NCBI RefSeq assembly: GCF_020880995.1
Contig: NZ_JAJISD010000006.1
Span: 248,001-312,000, forward strand
DNA from: Reyranella aquatilis
GTDB lineage: Bacteria; Pseudomonadota; Alphaproteobacteria; Reyranellales; Reyranellaceae
DNA: 64,000 bases
Direction: 5' to 3'
Positions 1 to 8,196 of the stretch are shown piece by piece. The position numbers and the translations under genes were made by a program. Numbering within the stretch: position 1 is the first letter of the stretch; each line of letters begins with the position of its first letter. The notes beneath the pieces were generated by a model. It saw only the letters and a program-made list of their open reading frames with translations. It ran no database searches and was not told the DNA's origin.

Positions 1-2
1 AT

Positions 3-1154
3 ATCGAGAAGGAATATCACACGTTTCCGACGCCCCGGAACTTCAACTACTTCTGGAATTTCGGCGCGATCGCCACGGTGATGCTGGTCCTCATGATCGC
101 CACCGGCATCGTGCTCGCGACCAACTACACGCCGCACGTGCTGATGGCCTTCGACTCGGTCGAGCGCATCGACCGTGACGTGCCGCAGGGCTGGCTGATC
201 CGCGACCTGCACATGAACGGCGCCTCGTTCTTCTTCATCGCCGTCTACATCCATATCTTCCGCGGCATGTACTACGGCTCCTACAAGGCGCCGCGCGAAT
301 TGCTGTGGATCCTGGGCGTGGTCATCTTCCTGCTGATGATGGCGACCGCGTTCATGGGCTACGTGCTGCCGTGGGGCCAGATGAGCTTCTGGGGCGCCAC
401 CGTCATCACCAACCTGTTCTCGGCGATCCCGATCGTGGGCGAGTCGATCGTCACCTGGCTGTGGGGCGGCTTCGCCGTCGACAACCCGACGCTCAACCGC
501 TTCTTCGCGCTGCACTACCTGCTGCCGTTCATCATCGTCGGTGTGGTGGCGCTGCACGTCGTCGCGCTGCACGTCCACGGCTCGAACAATCCGACCGGCA
601 TCGATCCGAAGGGCCCGCAGGATACCGTTCCGTTCCATCCGTACTACACGATGAAGGACGGCTTCGGCGTCATGGTGTTCCTGATCGTCTATGCCGGGTT
701 CGTCTTCTTTGCGCCGGACTATCTCGGCCATCCGGACAACTACATCCCGGCAGACCCGCTGGTCACGCCGGCGCACATCGTGCCGGAGTGGTACTTCCTG
801 CCGTTCTACGCCATCCTGCGCGCCATTCCCGACAAGCTGGGCGGCGTGCTGGCGATGTTCGGCGCCATCGCGGTGCTGTTTATCCTGCCGTGGCTGGACA
901 CGTCGCGCGTCCGGTCGTGCACGTTCCGGCCAATCTACAAGTGGTTCATGATGTTCCTGGTCGTGGACGTGATCGTCCTCGGCATCTGCGGCTCCAAGCC
1001 GCCGGAAGGCTTCTGGGTGCCGCTGTCGCAGCTCGCGACTCTGTATTACTTCGCCCACTTCCTCGTCGTGCTGCCGATCCTGGGCAAGATCGAACGGCCG
1101 TTGCCATTGCCTCCCAGCATCGCCGACTCGGTGCTCAAGAAGAAGGCGGTTTAA
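3..1154 (+). CDS. petB: Cytochrome b of the bc1 complex (5' truncated by window edge)
   Basis: This is the quinone-oxidising and -reducing membrane subunit of the ubiquinol:cytochrome c oxidoreductase. The frame is open from base 3, reading [20 protein letters not shown] before the first internal Met at 78, so the true start lies upstream of the window. Family hallmarks are visible: a haem-ligand pair in RDLHMNG and YIHIF, a second pair in FALHYLL and VALHVHG, the Qo-site PEWY motif in [13 protein letters not shown], and about eight hydrophobic helices. The C-terminus is short and ends in KKKAV. The cytochrome c1 gene follows after 5 bp, so this is the usual petABC (fbc) order with petA presumably just outside. 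Known role: quinol to cytochrome c electron transfer with proton translocation at the inner membrane. Confidence 0.97.
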   Translation: MEKEYHTFPTPRNFNYFWNFGAIATVMLVLMIATGIVLATNYTPHVLMAFDSVERIDRDVPQGWLIRDLHMNGASFFFIAVYIHIFRGMYYGSYKAPRELLWILGVVIFLLMMATAFMGYVLPWGQMSFWGATVITNLFSAIPIVGESIVTWLWGGFAVDNPTLNRFFALHYLLPFIIVGVVALHVVALHVHGSNNPTGIDPKGPQDTVPFHPYYTMKDGFGVMVFLIVYAGFVFFAPDYLGHPDNYIPADPLVTPAHIVPEWYFLPFYAILRAIPDKLGGVLAMFGAIAVLFILPWLDTSRVRSCTFRPIYKWFMMFLVVDVIVLGICGSKPPEGFWVPLSQLATLYYFAHFLVVLPILGKIERPLPLPPSIADSVLKKKAV

Positions 1155-1159
1155 GAGCC

Positions 1160-1957
1160 ATGCGCAAGCCGTTCGCCCGCAATCTCCTGGTCTCCGGCGC
1201 CATCGCGCTGGCGTCCTTCACCGTCGGCACCGTGGCCATCGCGGCCGGCGGCACCGAGCATCCGCCGCACAGGCACTGGCATTTCCAGGGCCCGTTCGGC
1301 ACCTTCGATCGCGCTGCCGCGCAGCGCGGCTTCCAGGTCTACCAGGAAGTCTGCGCGGCCTGTCATTCGCTGTCGCTGGTGGCCTACCGCAACCTCACCG
1401 AACTCGGCCTGACCGAGAACCAGGTGAAGGGCCTGATCAAGGACATCACCGTCACCGATCTCAACGACGAAGGCGCACCGGTCGATCGTCCCGCGCGCCC
1501 GTCCGACCGCTTCAAGAAGCCGTTCCCGAACCAGGCCGCCGCGGCCGCCGCCAACAACGGCAAGGCGCCGCCCGACCTCAGCGTCATCGTCAAGGCGCGC
1601 GAGTACGGCCCCGACTACATCTACGGCATCCTCACCGGCTACGTTCCGTACGACAAGCTGACGCCGGCGCAGATCAAGGAGTTCGACGTCAAGAAGGACG
1701 ACAACTTCAACAAGTACTTCCCCGGCCACAAGATCGCCATGGCGCCGCCGCTCAGCGACGACAAGGTGACCTACGCCGACGGCACCAAGGCCACACTCGA
1801 CCAGGAAGCCGCCGACGTCACCGAGTTCCTGGCCTGGGCCTCCGAGCCGCACATGGAAGACCGCAAGCGCACCGGCGTTCGCGTCATCCTTTTCCTGATT
1901 GCGCTGGCGGGCATGATGTACGCCGTGAAGCGCATGGTGTGGGCCGACAAGCACTGA
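1160..1957 (+). CDS. petC: Cytochrome c1 of the bc1 complex
   Basis: A 265-residue membrane-anchored c-type cytochrome that passes electrons from the Rieske centre to soluble cytochrome c. Residues 1-29 form a cleavable signal peptide (RKPFARNLL followed by a hydrophobic stretch and AIAAG). The haem site is CAACH at 65-69 and the sixth ligand is likely Met194 in KIAMAPPLSD. One C-terminal transmembrane helix at about 236-255 precedes a basic tail. The start ATG lies 5 bp after the cytochrome b stop, inside one operon. A longer frame open upstream of this ATG runs antiphase through cytochrome b and is not coding. A GC-rich hairpin follows the stop codon. Confidence 0.97.
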   Translation: MRKPFARNLLVSGAIALASFTVGTVAIAAGGTEHPPHRHWHFQGPFGTFDRAAAQRGFQVYQEVCAACHSLSLVAYRNLTELGLTENQVKGLIKDITVTDLNDEGAPVDRPARPSDRFKKPFPNQAAAAAANNGKAPPDLSVIVKAREYGPDYIYGILTGYVPYDKLTPAQIKEFDVKKDDNFNKYFPGHKIAMAPPLSDDKVTYADGTKATLDQEAADVTEFLAWASEPHMEDRKRTGVRVILFLIALAGMMYAVKRMVWADKH

Positions 1958-1965
1958 TCGTTTTG

Positions 1966-1993
1966 CCGGGCGGGCCTTCGGCTCGCCCGCCGG
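1966..1993. terminator. GC-rich hairpin between convergent bc1 and CitE-like genes
   Basis: CCGGGCGGGC (1966-1975) pairs with GCCCGCCGG (1985-1993) across a CTTCGG-containing loop. It fills the 40 bp between the cytochrome c1 stop and the stop of the oppositely oriented lyase gene, so it can serve both strands. The upstream TTTT gives a T-run for the minus-strand transcript. Confidence 0.6.
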
Positions 1994-1997
1994 ACGA

Positions 1998-2891
1998 TTA
2001 CCGCTTGAGGCGCCGTTCGATCGCCTCGTGACGCTGGATCAGCCGGCGGGCGCGGTCGATCACCGGGATGTCGATCATCTTGCCATCCACCGAGAACGAG
2101 CCGCGGCCCTCAGCCGCGGCTTTTTCGTCGGCCGCGATCAGCTTCCGCGCATAGGCCACTTCGTCGGCCGTCGGCGTGAAGGCACCGTTCAACGCATCGA
2201 CCAGGCCGGGATGGATGCAGGTACCGCCGGAGAAGCCGAAGCGGCGCGCCCGCTCGGCGCTCTTCCTGTACGCATCGGGGTTGGAATAGTCGGCCACCGT
2301 TCCCAGGATGCCGATCATCGACACGCCATGCGCCTGGGCCGCAAACGCCACCATGCGCTTCGGGAACTCGAGCGTCTCGTCGCCCGGCACCGAGCCGGTC
2401 TCGAGCGCGAAATCCTCGCCGCCCAGCATCATGGCCACGACCCTCGGGCCGCGCTCGGCGATGTCGGCCAGTTCGGTGAGCGCCCGCGGATGCTCGATCA
2501 TGGCGGCGAAGCCGACGCTGCCGACCGGCATGCCGCGCTCGCGCTCCAGCTCGCTCACCACCTCGTCGAGCAGACGCAGATGCTGCACGCCCTCGGTCTT
2601 GGTGACGAACAGGGCCGAGAGCCCGGGCCGCACCGCCGCCTCGATGTCGGGGATCGCCAGCCGCAGCGGGCGGTTGATGCGCACCGCGACGTCGGCGCCG
2701 CCACGTACCACCTTCCTCATCGTCTCCGGCAGCATCGCCCGCGCCTCGGGCTTCTGCGCCGGCTGCACGCTGTCCTCGAGATCGACCAGCACGCAATCGG
2801 CGCCGCGCTCGTGCGCCCTGTCGATGAACTTCGGGACGTTGCCGGGAACGTAGAGGATCGAGCGCCAGACGGGCGGGACGGGCCGGTTCAC
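1998..2891 (-). CDS. HpcH/HpaI-family CoA-ester lyase (CitE-like)
   Basis: A 297-residue TIM-barrel lyase of the citrate lyase beta / malyl-CoA lyase group, which cleaves or forms C-C bonds in 3-hydroxyacyl-CoA esters using a divalent metal. Visible family motifs are RSILYVPG near the N-terminus, DLEDSV, RINR, MIEHPRAL, GGEDFALETG (metal and CoA site) and the late CIHPGLVDALN. I place the start at a GTG at 2891 because it overlaps the TGA of the upstream CaiB-like gene in a GTGA junction; the frame also contains an ATG at 2939 inside that gene, which would add 16 unconvincing residues. Translational coupling to a CoA transferase suggests the pair activates an organic acid as its CoA ester and then cleaves it. 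The exact substrate cannot be read from sequence. Confidence 0.88.
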   Translation of the reverse strand: MNRPVPPVWRSILYVPGNVPKFIDRAHERGADCVLVDLEDSVQPAQKPEARAMLPETMRKVVRGGADVAVRINRPLRLAIPDIEAAVRPGLSALFVTKTEGVQHLRLLDEVVSELERERGMPVGSVGFAAMIEHPRALTELADIAERGPRVVAMMLGGEDFALETGSVPGDETLEFPKRMVAFAAQAHGVSMIGILGTVADYSNPDAYRKSAERARRFGFSGGTCIHPGLVDALNGAFTPTADEVAYARKLIAADEKAAAEGRGSFSVDGKMIDIPVIDRARRLIQRHEAIERRLKR

Positions 2892-4138
2892 TTCTTCGTC
2901 CCCGCGGTCCTGCCGTTGGAGATCGCGCCGGAGGCGCACAGCCTGTCGTACTCGGCGGCACCCAGCATCGGCTTCAGCAGCGCCTCGTTGTGTTCGCCGA
3001 CCTTGGGGGCGGCGCTCTTCAGCGCCCCCGGCGTGCCGGACATGCGTGGCACGACCGGATGGGTAGGGATTTCGCCCATGTCGTCGTCGTCGATCTCGAT
3101 CAGCGATTCGCGCTCCAGCACATAGTCGTCCTGCACGATCTGCGAGATGTCATAGACGGGACCGATGGTGACGCCCGCCTCGTCGAAGTAGCGCAGGTTC
3201 TCGGCGAGGTCGCGCGCGCCGACGAACTCGCCGATGATGCGGTCGAGCTCGACACCGTTGCGCACCCGTTCGATGTTGGTCGCGAAGCGCGGATCTTCCT
3301 TCAGTTCCGGCCGGCCAATCTTGTCCAGCACACGCATCGCCATGCCCTGTGTCGAGGCCGACAGGCAGACCCAGCTGCCGTCTTTCGTCTGATAGACGTT
3401 GCGCGGCGCGGCGTTGGTGGAGCGGCTGCCGGTGCGCACCTTTACCTCGCCGGTCAGCTTGTGGTTGGCGGCCTGCGGCCCCAGCATCGAGAAGAGCGGA
3501 TCGAACAGCGGCAGGTCGAGCACCTGACCGTTGCCGCCGTTCATCTCGACCTCGCGCAGCGCCACCATAACGGCGCCGTAGCCGTTCAGCGCGGCCATGC
3601 AGTCGGCGAGATACATCGGCGGCAGCACCGGCTCGCGATCGGCGAAGCCGTTCATCGAGGCGAAGCCGCTATAGCCCTCGATCAGCGTGCCGAAGCCCGG
3701 CTTGTGGCGATAGCGTCCGTCCTGTCCCCAGCCTGAGATGCGCACGATCACCAGCTTCGGGTTGATCGCATGCAATTCGGCGGGCGAGAGGCCCATATCC
3801 TCCATGACGCCCGGCCGGAAGCTCTCGACCAGGATGGCGGCAGTCTTCGCCAGTTCGCGCACGATGGCGCGGCCGGCATTCGAGCGCAGGTCGAGCCCAA
3901 CACTCTTCTTGTTGCGGCTATAGACCTTCCAGGCTGTCTCGACGCCCTTCACGCGCCATGAGCGCAACGTATCGCCCTCGGGTGGCTCGATCTTGATCAC
4001 CTCCGCGCCGAAGTCGGCGAGCTGGAGCGTCAGCACGTTGCCGGCGACCAGCCGCGACAGGTCGACGACCCGGACGCCGTTCAGGGGACCGCGCGCGCTG
4101 GGGGTGAAGGTCTTCTTTGCGGGGCGTTTCGCCGGCAT
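2888..4138 (-). CDS. CaiB/BaiF (family III) CoA transferase
   Basis: A 416-residue family III CoA transferase, moving CoA between acyl-CoA and free acid through an enzyme-bound aspartyl anhydride. The N-terminus has GPLNGVRVVDLSRLVAG, then ADFGAEVIKIEPPEGD, NKKSVGLDL and RPGVMEDMGL, all typical of the family. The candidate nucleophile is Asp179 in PPMYLADCMAAL. The length matches the family (about 400). The first 15 residues are a Lys/Ala-rich lead. The downstream lyase gene overlaps its stop codon, so the two are one transcription unit with linked function. Substrate unknown. Confidence 0.9.
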   Translation of the reverse strand: MPAKRPAKKTFTPSARGPLNGVRVVDLSRLVAGNVLTLQLADFGAEVIKIEPPEGDTLRSWRVKGVETAWKVYSRNKKSVGLDLRSNAGRAIVRELAKTAAILVESFRPGVMEDMGLSPAELHAINPKLVIVRISGWGQDGRYRHKPGFGTLIEGYSGFASMNGFADREPVLPPMYLADCMAALNGYGAVMVALREVEMNGGNGQVLDLPLFDPLFSMLGPQAANHKLTGEVKVRTGSRSTNAAPRNVYQTKDGSWVCLSASTQGMAMRVLDKIGRPELKEDPRFATNIERVRNGVELDRIIGEFVGARDLAENLRYFDEAGVTIGPVYDISQIVQDDYVLERESLIEIDDDDMGEIPTHPVVPRMSGTPGALKSAAPKVGEHNEALLKPMLGAAEYDRLCASGAISNGRTAGTKK

Positions 4139-4154
4139 CTTTGAACAACAATCC

Positions 4155-4225
4155 TGTCATCCCGAGCGCAGCGAGGAACCCTTGGCGATGCCGGGAAAGG
4201 TCCCTCGCCTACGCTCGGGATGACA
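4155..4225. repeat. Long inverted repeat, TGTCATCCCGAGCG family, copy 1
   Basis: The left arm begins TGTCATCCCGAGCGCAGCGA at 4155 and the right arm ends CGCTCGGGATGACA at 4225, with imperfect complementarity over about 24 bp around a loop of about 20 bp. A closely matching element with the arms in the opposite order is present at 47221-47309 and a degraded version at 30601-30650. It sits between the CaiB-like gene and the dienelactone hydrolase gene. It looks like a dispersed intergenic repeat able to form a hairpin in RNA. Confidence 0.75.
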
Positions 4226-4251
4226 ATGGTGGTGGGAACGGCGTCGTTGAG

Positions 4252-4923
4252 TCAGCCGACGTGCTTGGCGAACAGCTGCAGCGTGCGCTCCATCGCCTTC
4301 TTCGAGGCGGCGGCGTCCCAGCTGCCGCGCTCGTCGCAATGGAAGCCGTGGTCGGCCGGATAGTCGAAGATCTCGACGTCGGGATGCAGCGCGCGCAGCT
4401 CGTTCACGTGCGCCATGGGGATGTGCATGTCCTTGTCGCCGAAATGCATCTGCGTCGGCACGGTCGCCTTCTCGTTCCGGGCGCCATGGATGCCGCCGCC
4501 GTAGTAGGCAGATACCGCGTCGGGCTTGAGCCGGGTCGCGGCCAGCCAACTGATCGTGCCGCCCCAGCAGTAGCCGGTCACGCCGACCTTCTTCACGCCC
4601 CGCTTCTTCAGCTCGTCCATCGCGGCCTGCACGTCCTGGACGGCCTTGTCGGTGAAGCCCGGCGTCATGACGTAGCCGCGGCCCTCGGCGATGGTGTCGG
4701 GCGTGTAGCCCAGCTCGATGCCGGGTTTGATGTGGTCGAAGAAGCGCGGCGCGAGGGCCAGGTAGCCCTCCGCGGCGAACTTGTCGGTCACGGCGCGGAT
4801 GTGCTGGTTCACGCCGAAGATCTCCTGGATGACCACGATGCCGCCCCTCGGCGTGCCCGCCGGGGTCGCCAGGTAGGCGCCGATCTCGCCGGCGGCAGAC
4901 TTAAGACGGATATCTTCGCCCAT
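4252..4923 (-). CDS. Dienelactone hydrolase family protein
   Basis: A 223-residue alpha/beta hydrolase of the dienelactone hydrolase family, which opens lactones or hydrolyses related esters in aromatic catabolism. The nucleophile is Cys119 in GYCWGG, with a likely acid at Asp165 (GDKDMHIP) and His192 (ADHGFHC), so the Cys-Asp-His triad is complete. The start at 4923 is preceded by GGAGG with 7 nt spacing; an upstream in-frame ATG at 4950 would add nine unsupported residues. No signal peptide, so cytoplasmic. It is divergent from the PaiB-like gene with an inverted repeat between them. Substrate cannot be assigned. Confidence 0.92.
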   Translation of the reverse strand: MGEDIRLKSAAGEIGAYLATPAGTPRGGIVVIQEIFGVNQHIRAVTDKFAAEGYLALAPRFFDHIKPGIELGYTPDTIAEGRGYVMTPGFTDKAVQDVQAAMDELKKRGVKKVGVTGYCWGGTISWLAATRLKPDAVSAYYGGGIHGARNEKATVPTQMHFGDKDMHIPMAHVNELRALHPDVEIFDYPADHGFHCDERGSWDAAASKKAMERTLQLFAKHVG

Positions 4924-4940
4924 GAATAATCCTCCCTCTG

Positions 4941-4957
4941 TGGTCCGCATTGGACCA
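4941..4957. promoter_or_regulatory. Candidate operator palindrome in the dlh/paiB divergent region
   Basis: TGGTCC-GCATT-GGACCA is a perfect 6-bp inverted repeat in the 67-bp gap between two divergently transcribed genes. Its centre is about 26 bp upstream of one start codon and 42 bp upstream of the other, a position where one dimeric regulator could control both. The binding protein is unknown; PaiB-family proteins have been called negative regulators. Confidence 0.4.
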
Positions 4958-4990
4958 TGCTAAGCCCGCGACGTTCAAGGAATCCGCACC

Positions 4991-5614
4991 ATGTATCTTC
5001 CGAAGCATTTCGCAGGCGACGAGGCGGTCGGTCGGGACGTCATGCAGGCCCATAGCTGGGCGCTGCTGATGACGACCGACGAGGCCGGCGCGCCCTTCGC
5101 CACCCACCTGTCGCTGCTCTGGCAGGACGACGGCAGCGAGCACGGCTCGCTGATCGGCCATCTGGCCCGCGCCAATCCCCACTGGAAGCTGTTCGAGCGA
5201 CCGGCCGAATCGCTGGCGCTGTTCTGGGGCCCGCACGCCTATGTCTCGCCGACCTGGTACACGCCCGGCCCCAAGGTGCCGACCTGGAACTACGTCACCG
5301 TCCATGCCTATGGCCGGCCGGAGGTCGTCGAGGATACGCAGGGTGCGCTCGACGTGCTCGCGAAGCTCGCGGCCGCGTATGAAGGCGCCGATGCTTCTTC
5401 GTGGGGGCTGGATCGCCTGCCGCCGGGAAATGCCGAAGCGCAGACGCGAGGCATCGTCGCCTTCCGCATGCCGCTCGCGCGCCTGCAGACCAAGCTCAAG
5501 CTCAGCCAGAACCGCGACCTGGAGGACGGGCAGCGCGTGATGCAGAAGCTCGCGGAAAGCGACAACCAGGACGCGCAGGCGACGGCCCACTGGATGAAGC
5601 GCGTCCTGCCGTGA
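4991..5614 (+). CDS. PaiB-like FMN-binding split-barrel protein
   Basis: A 207-residue protein of the PaiB family, named after a Bacillus negative regulator of sporulation and protease genes and built on the FMN-binding split barrel. Recognition features are the N-terminal MYLPKHF, the central HLSLLW, HLARANPHWK, and VPTWNYVTVHAYG, which are near-universal in the family, plus a helical tail. It has no classical DNA-binding helix-turn-helix, so a regulatory role in this organism is inferred from family naming only; a flavin-dependent redox or haem/FMN-binding role is equally possible. Length matches the family (about 205). Confidence 0.85.
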   Translation: MYLPKHFAGDEAVGRDVMQAHSWALLMTTDEAGAPFATHLSLLWQDDGSEHGSLIGHLARANPHWKLFERPAESLALFWGPHAYVSPTWYTPGPKVPTWNYVTVHAYGRPEVVEDTQGALDVLAKLAAAYEGADASSWGLDRLPPGNAEAQTRGIVAFRMPLARLQTKLKLSQNRDLEDGQRVMQKLAESDNQDAQATAHWMKRVLP

Positions 5615-5687
5615 CACACGTTCTGCAATCGCTTTACATCGTGTGAACCTTCGGCCAATTTCCTGCGCAAACAGCGGAGGAAATGAA

Positions 5688-6680
5688 ATGACGATTCGTC
5701 GCCGCGGCCTCGTCAAGCGGGGCCTGGGAACTGCGATTGCCGCCGGTGTCGGCATGCCGCTCTATCTGCCGGCGGCGCGCGCGCAGTCCTATCCGAACAA
5801 GCCGATCACCTTCATCGTGCCGTGGCCCGCGGGCGGATCGAGCGACATAACGCTGCGCGCCATGTGCGAGCGCGCCGGCAAGGTGCTGGGCCAGCCCTTC
5901 CAGATCGACAACAAGGGCGGTGCCTCGGGCACGCTGGGGCCGGCCACCATGGCCGCCACGGCGCGGCCGGACGGCTATACCCTCTCTCAGCTGCCGATCT
6001 CGGTGTTCCGTCTGCCGGTCATGCAGAAGACGGCGTTCGATCCGCTGAAGGACTTCACCTACGTCTCGCATCTCAGCGGCTACACGTTCGGCGTCACCAC
6101 CGCGGCCGACCAGCCCTACAAGACCTTCAAGGACGTGATCGAGTACGCCAAGGCCAATCCGGGCAAGGTGACCTACGGTACGCCCGGCGCCGGCACCTCG
6201 CTGCACATCGGCATGGAGCGGATCGCAGCCCAGGCCGGAATCAAGTGGACGCAGGTGCCGTTCAAGGGCGGTGCGGAAACCAACGCGGCCGTGCTGGGCA
6301 AGCACACCACGCTGCAGGCCGATTCGACCGGCTGGAAGCCGCTGGTCGATGCAGGCCAGCTCCGCCTGCTCTGCGTCTGGACCGAGAAGCGTACCAAGAA
6401 CTGGCCGGACGTGCCGACGCTGAAGGATCTCGGCTTCGACATGGTATTCGATTCGCCGTTCGGCATGGGCGGCCCGAAGGGCATGGACCCGGCGGTGGTC
6501 AAGAAGCTCGACGAGGCCTTCAAGGTCGCGCTCGAGGACAAGGAAGTGATCGCGACCCTGGAAAAGTACGACATGTCCCCGCGCTACATGCCGGCGGCGG
6601 AGTACGACAAGTTCGCCCGCCAGCTCTACGTCGAGGAAAAGGCCGCGCTGGAGAAGCTCGGACTGGCCGCCAAGAGCTAG
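5688..6680 (+). CDS. Tripartite tricarboxylate transporter receptor (Bug/TctC family), first copy
   Basis: A 330-residue periplasmic solute receptor. A Tat-like leader (RRRGLVKRGLG, then a hydrophobic run ending in AARAQ) precedes the mature start SYPNKPITFIVPWPAGG, the typical Bug-family opening. GTPGAGTSLHIGMERI and VPFKGG are the ligand-site loops. The start at 5688 is chosen because GGAGG lies 7 nt upstream; the frame begins earlier at 5643 without a ribosome site. It shares well over half its residues by eye with the next gene, so the two arose by tandem duplication. With the following tctB and tctA it forms a complete secondary uptake system for a carboxylate. Confidence 0.92.
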   Translation: MTIRRRGLVKRGLGTAIAAGVGMPLYLPAARAQSYPNKPITFIVPWPAGGSSDITLRAMCERAGKVLGQPFQIDNKGGASGTLGPATMAATARPDGYTLSQLPISVFRLPVMQKTAFDPLKDFTYVSHLSGYTFGVTTAADQPYKTFKDVIEYAKANPGKVTYGTPGAGTSLHIGMERIAAQAGIKWTQVPFKGGAETNAAVLGKHTTLQADSTGWKPLVDAGQLRLLCVWTEKRTKNWPDVPTLKDLGFDMVFDSPFGMGGPKGMDPAVVKKLDEAFKVALEDKEVIATLEKYDMSPRYMPAAEYDKFARQLYVEEKAALEKLGLAAKS

Positions 6681-6725
6681 CACGCCCCGCAAAGCGGGCG
6701 CAGAATGGTGCAGGGGAGGAAAACA

Positions 6726-7706
6726 ATGCGTCGTCGTTCGTTCATCGTGGCATCGGGTGCCGTCGCATCGGCCTTCGCCGCCCCCGCACTCGTACAGGCC
6801 CAGGGCGCGAAGGATTTCCCGAACAAGCCGATCACGCTGATCATGCCGTGGCCGGCGGGCAGCGGCGTCGACCTCTGGCATCGCGCCATGGCCGATGCCG
6901 CCGGCAAGCTGCTTGGCCAGCCGGTGATCGTGGACAATCGCACCGGCGGTGCGGGCACGACCGGTCCGGCCAGCATGGCCGCGACCGCCAAGCCCGACGG
7001 CTACACGATCGCGCAGATGCCGGTGACCGTCTTCCGCCTGCCGCACATGCAGAAGACGCCGTACGATCCGATGAAGGACTTCACCTGGATCCTCCACACG
7101 TCGGCCTACACGTTTGGCGTCGTGGTGCGCGCCGATTCACCCCTGAAGACTTTCCAGGACGTGATCGCCTTCGCCAAGGCGAACCCCGGCAAGTTCACCT
7201 ATGCGACTCCGGGCGCCGGCAGCTCGCTGCACATCGGCATGGAGCAGATCGCACACAAGGCGGGCGTGAAGTTCACCCATGTCCCCTTCAAGGGCGGCCC
7301 CGAGGGCTGGGCGGCGCTCGAAGGCGGCCACGTCATGGCCGACGCCGACGCGACCGGCTGGGCACCGCTGGTGGATTCAGGCAAGTTCCGCCTGCTCTGC
7401 ATCTGGACGCAGGAGCGCAGCCCGCGCTGGCCCGACGTGCCGACGCTGAAGGAGCTCGGCTTCAACCTCACCCTCGATTCGCCGTTCGGTCTCGCGGGGC
7501 CGAAGGGCATGGACCCGGCCGTGGTGCAGAAGCTGCACGACGCCTTCAAGGCTGCCCTCGACGATCCCAAGGTGGCCGAGCTCATGGTCAAGTACGACTA
7601 TCCCAAGCGCTACATGAACACCGCGGACTACGCGAAGTTCGCCAAGCAGCAGTATGACGAGCAGCGCGAGGTCGTGGAGCAGCTCGGGCTCGCCAAGAAG
7701 AGCTGA
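6726..7706 (+). CDS. Tripartite tricarboxylate transporter receptor (Bug/TctC family), second copy
   Basis: A 326-residue paralogue of the preceding receptor. The leader contains RRRSFIVASGAV and a predicted cleavage after VQAQ, giving a mature N-terminus near KDFPNKPITLIMPWPAGSG. GAGSSLHIGMEQI and VPFKGG correspond to the ligand loops of copy one. The start at 6726 follows GGGGAGGAAAACA; an upstream ATG at 6705 is not supported. The 45-bp gap, shared order and 1-nt spacing to tctB place it in the same operon. Having two receptors for one TctAB pair suggests two ligands, or one ligand at two affinities. Confidence 0.92.
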   Translation: MRRRSFIVASGAVASAFAAPALVQAQGAKDFPNKPITLIMPWPAGSGVDLWHRAMADAAGKLLGQPVIVDNRTGGAGTTGPASMAATAKPDGYTIAQMPVTVFRLPHMQKTPYDPMKDFTWILHTSAYTFGVVVRADSPLKTFQDVIAFAKANPGKFTYATPGAGSSLHIGMEQIAHKAGVKFTHVPFKGGPEGWAALEGGHVMADADATGWAPLVDSGKFRLLCIWTQERSPRWPDVPTLKELGFNLTLDSPFGLAGPKGMDPAVVQKLHDAFKAALDDPKVAELMVKYDYPKRYMNTADYAKFAKQQYDEQREVVEQLGLAKKS

Positions 7707-7707
7707 G

Positions 7708-8193
7708 ATGCTGCGTCGCGCGGAATTCTGGGGCGGCCTTTTCTGGCTGGCCCTCGGAGCCTTCGTCACCTGGCAGGGCTGGTTGCTGGAACTCGGCACG
7801 CTGAACGAGCCCGGCTCGGGGTTCGTCTTCTTCTGGCTGGGCCTCTTCATGTCGGCGCTGGCGCTGTCGATCACGGTGGCCGGGGCGCGCGGTGACGGCC
7901 CGTTGCTGGCCGATCTGTGGCGCGGCGCGCGCTGGCGCAACGTGGTGATGGTGATCGCGGCGCTGATCGCCTTCGGCGCGCTGTTCCAGCAGCTGGGCTT
8001 CGTGATCTGCAGCCTGGCGCTGCTGCTCTTCCTGATGACCTTCGTCGATCCGGTGTCGCCCAAGCTCTCCATCCCGATCTCCTTGGTGGCCTCGGTCGGT
8101 GTCTGGTACGTGCTGGAGAAAGTCCTGCTGGTGCAGCTTCCCAAGGGAAGCTGGCTGGAGGACGTGCCTTATCTTTCCTGGCTGGCGGGCTGA
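7708..8193 (+). CDS. tctB: Tripartite tricarboxylate transporter small membrane subunit TctB
   Basis: A 161-residue inner-membrane protein with four hydrophobic segments (about 9-29, 41-61, 81-118 in two parts, 126-145), matching TctB in size and topology. The N-terminus LRRAEFWGGLFWLALGAFV is typical. The ATG begins two bases after the last base of the TGA of the upstream receptor gene, so translation is coupled. TctB works with TctA in the membrane but its exact role is poorly known in the family. Confidence 0.9.
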   Translation: MLRRAEFWGGLFWLALGAFVTWQGWLLELGTLNEPGSGFVFFWLGLFMSALALSITVAGARGDGPLLADLWRGARWRNVVMVIAALIAFGALFQQLGFVICSLALLLFLMTFVDPVSPKLSIPISLVASVGVWYVLEKVLLVQLPKGSWLEDVPYLSWLAG

Positions 8194-8196
8194 TCG

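Noticed and set aside
305-1159. Long plus-strand open frame through cytochrome b reaching into cytochrome c1
   Set aside because: It is antiphase to an unmistakable cytochrome b and its translation is Arg/Pro/His-rich without motifs; only the c1 part from 1160 is real.
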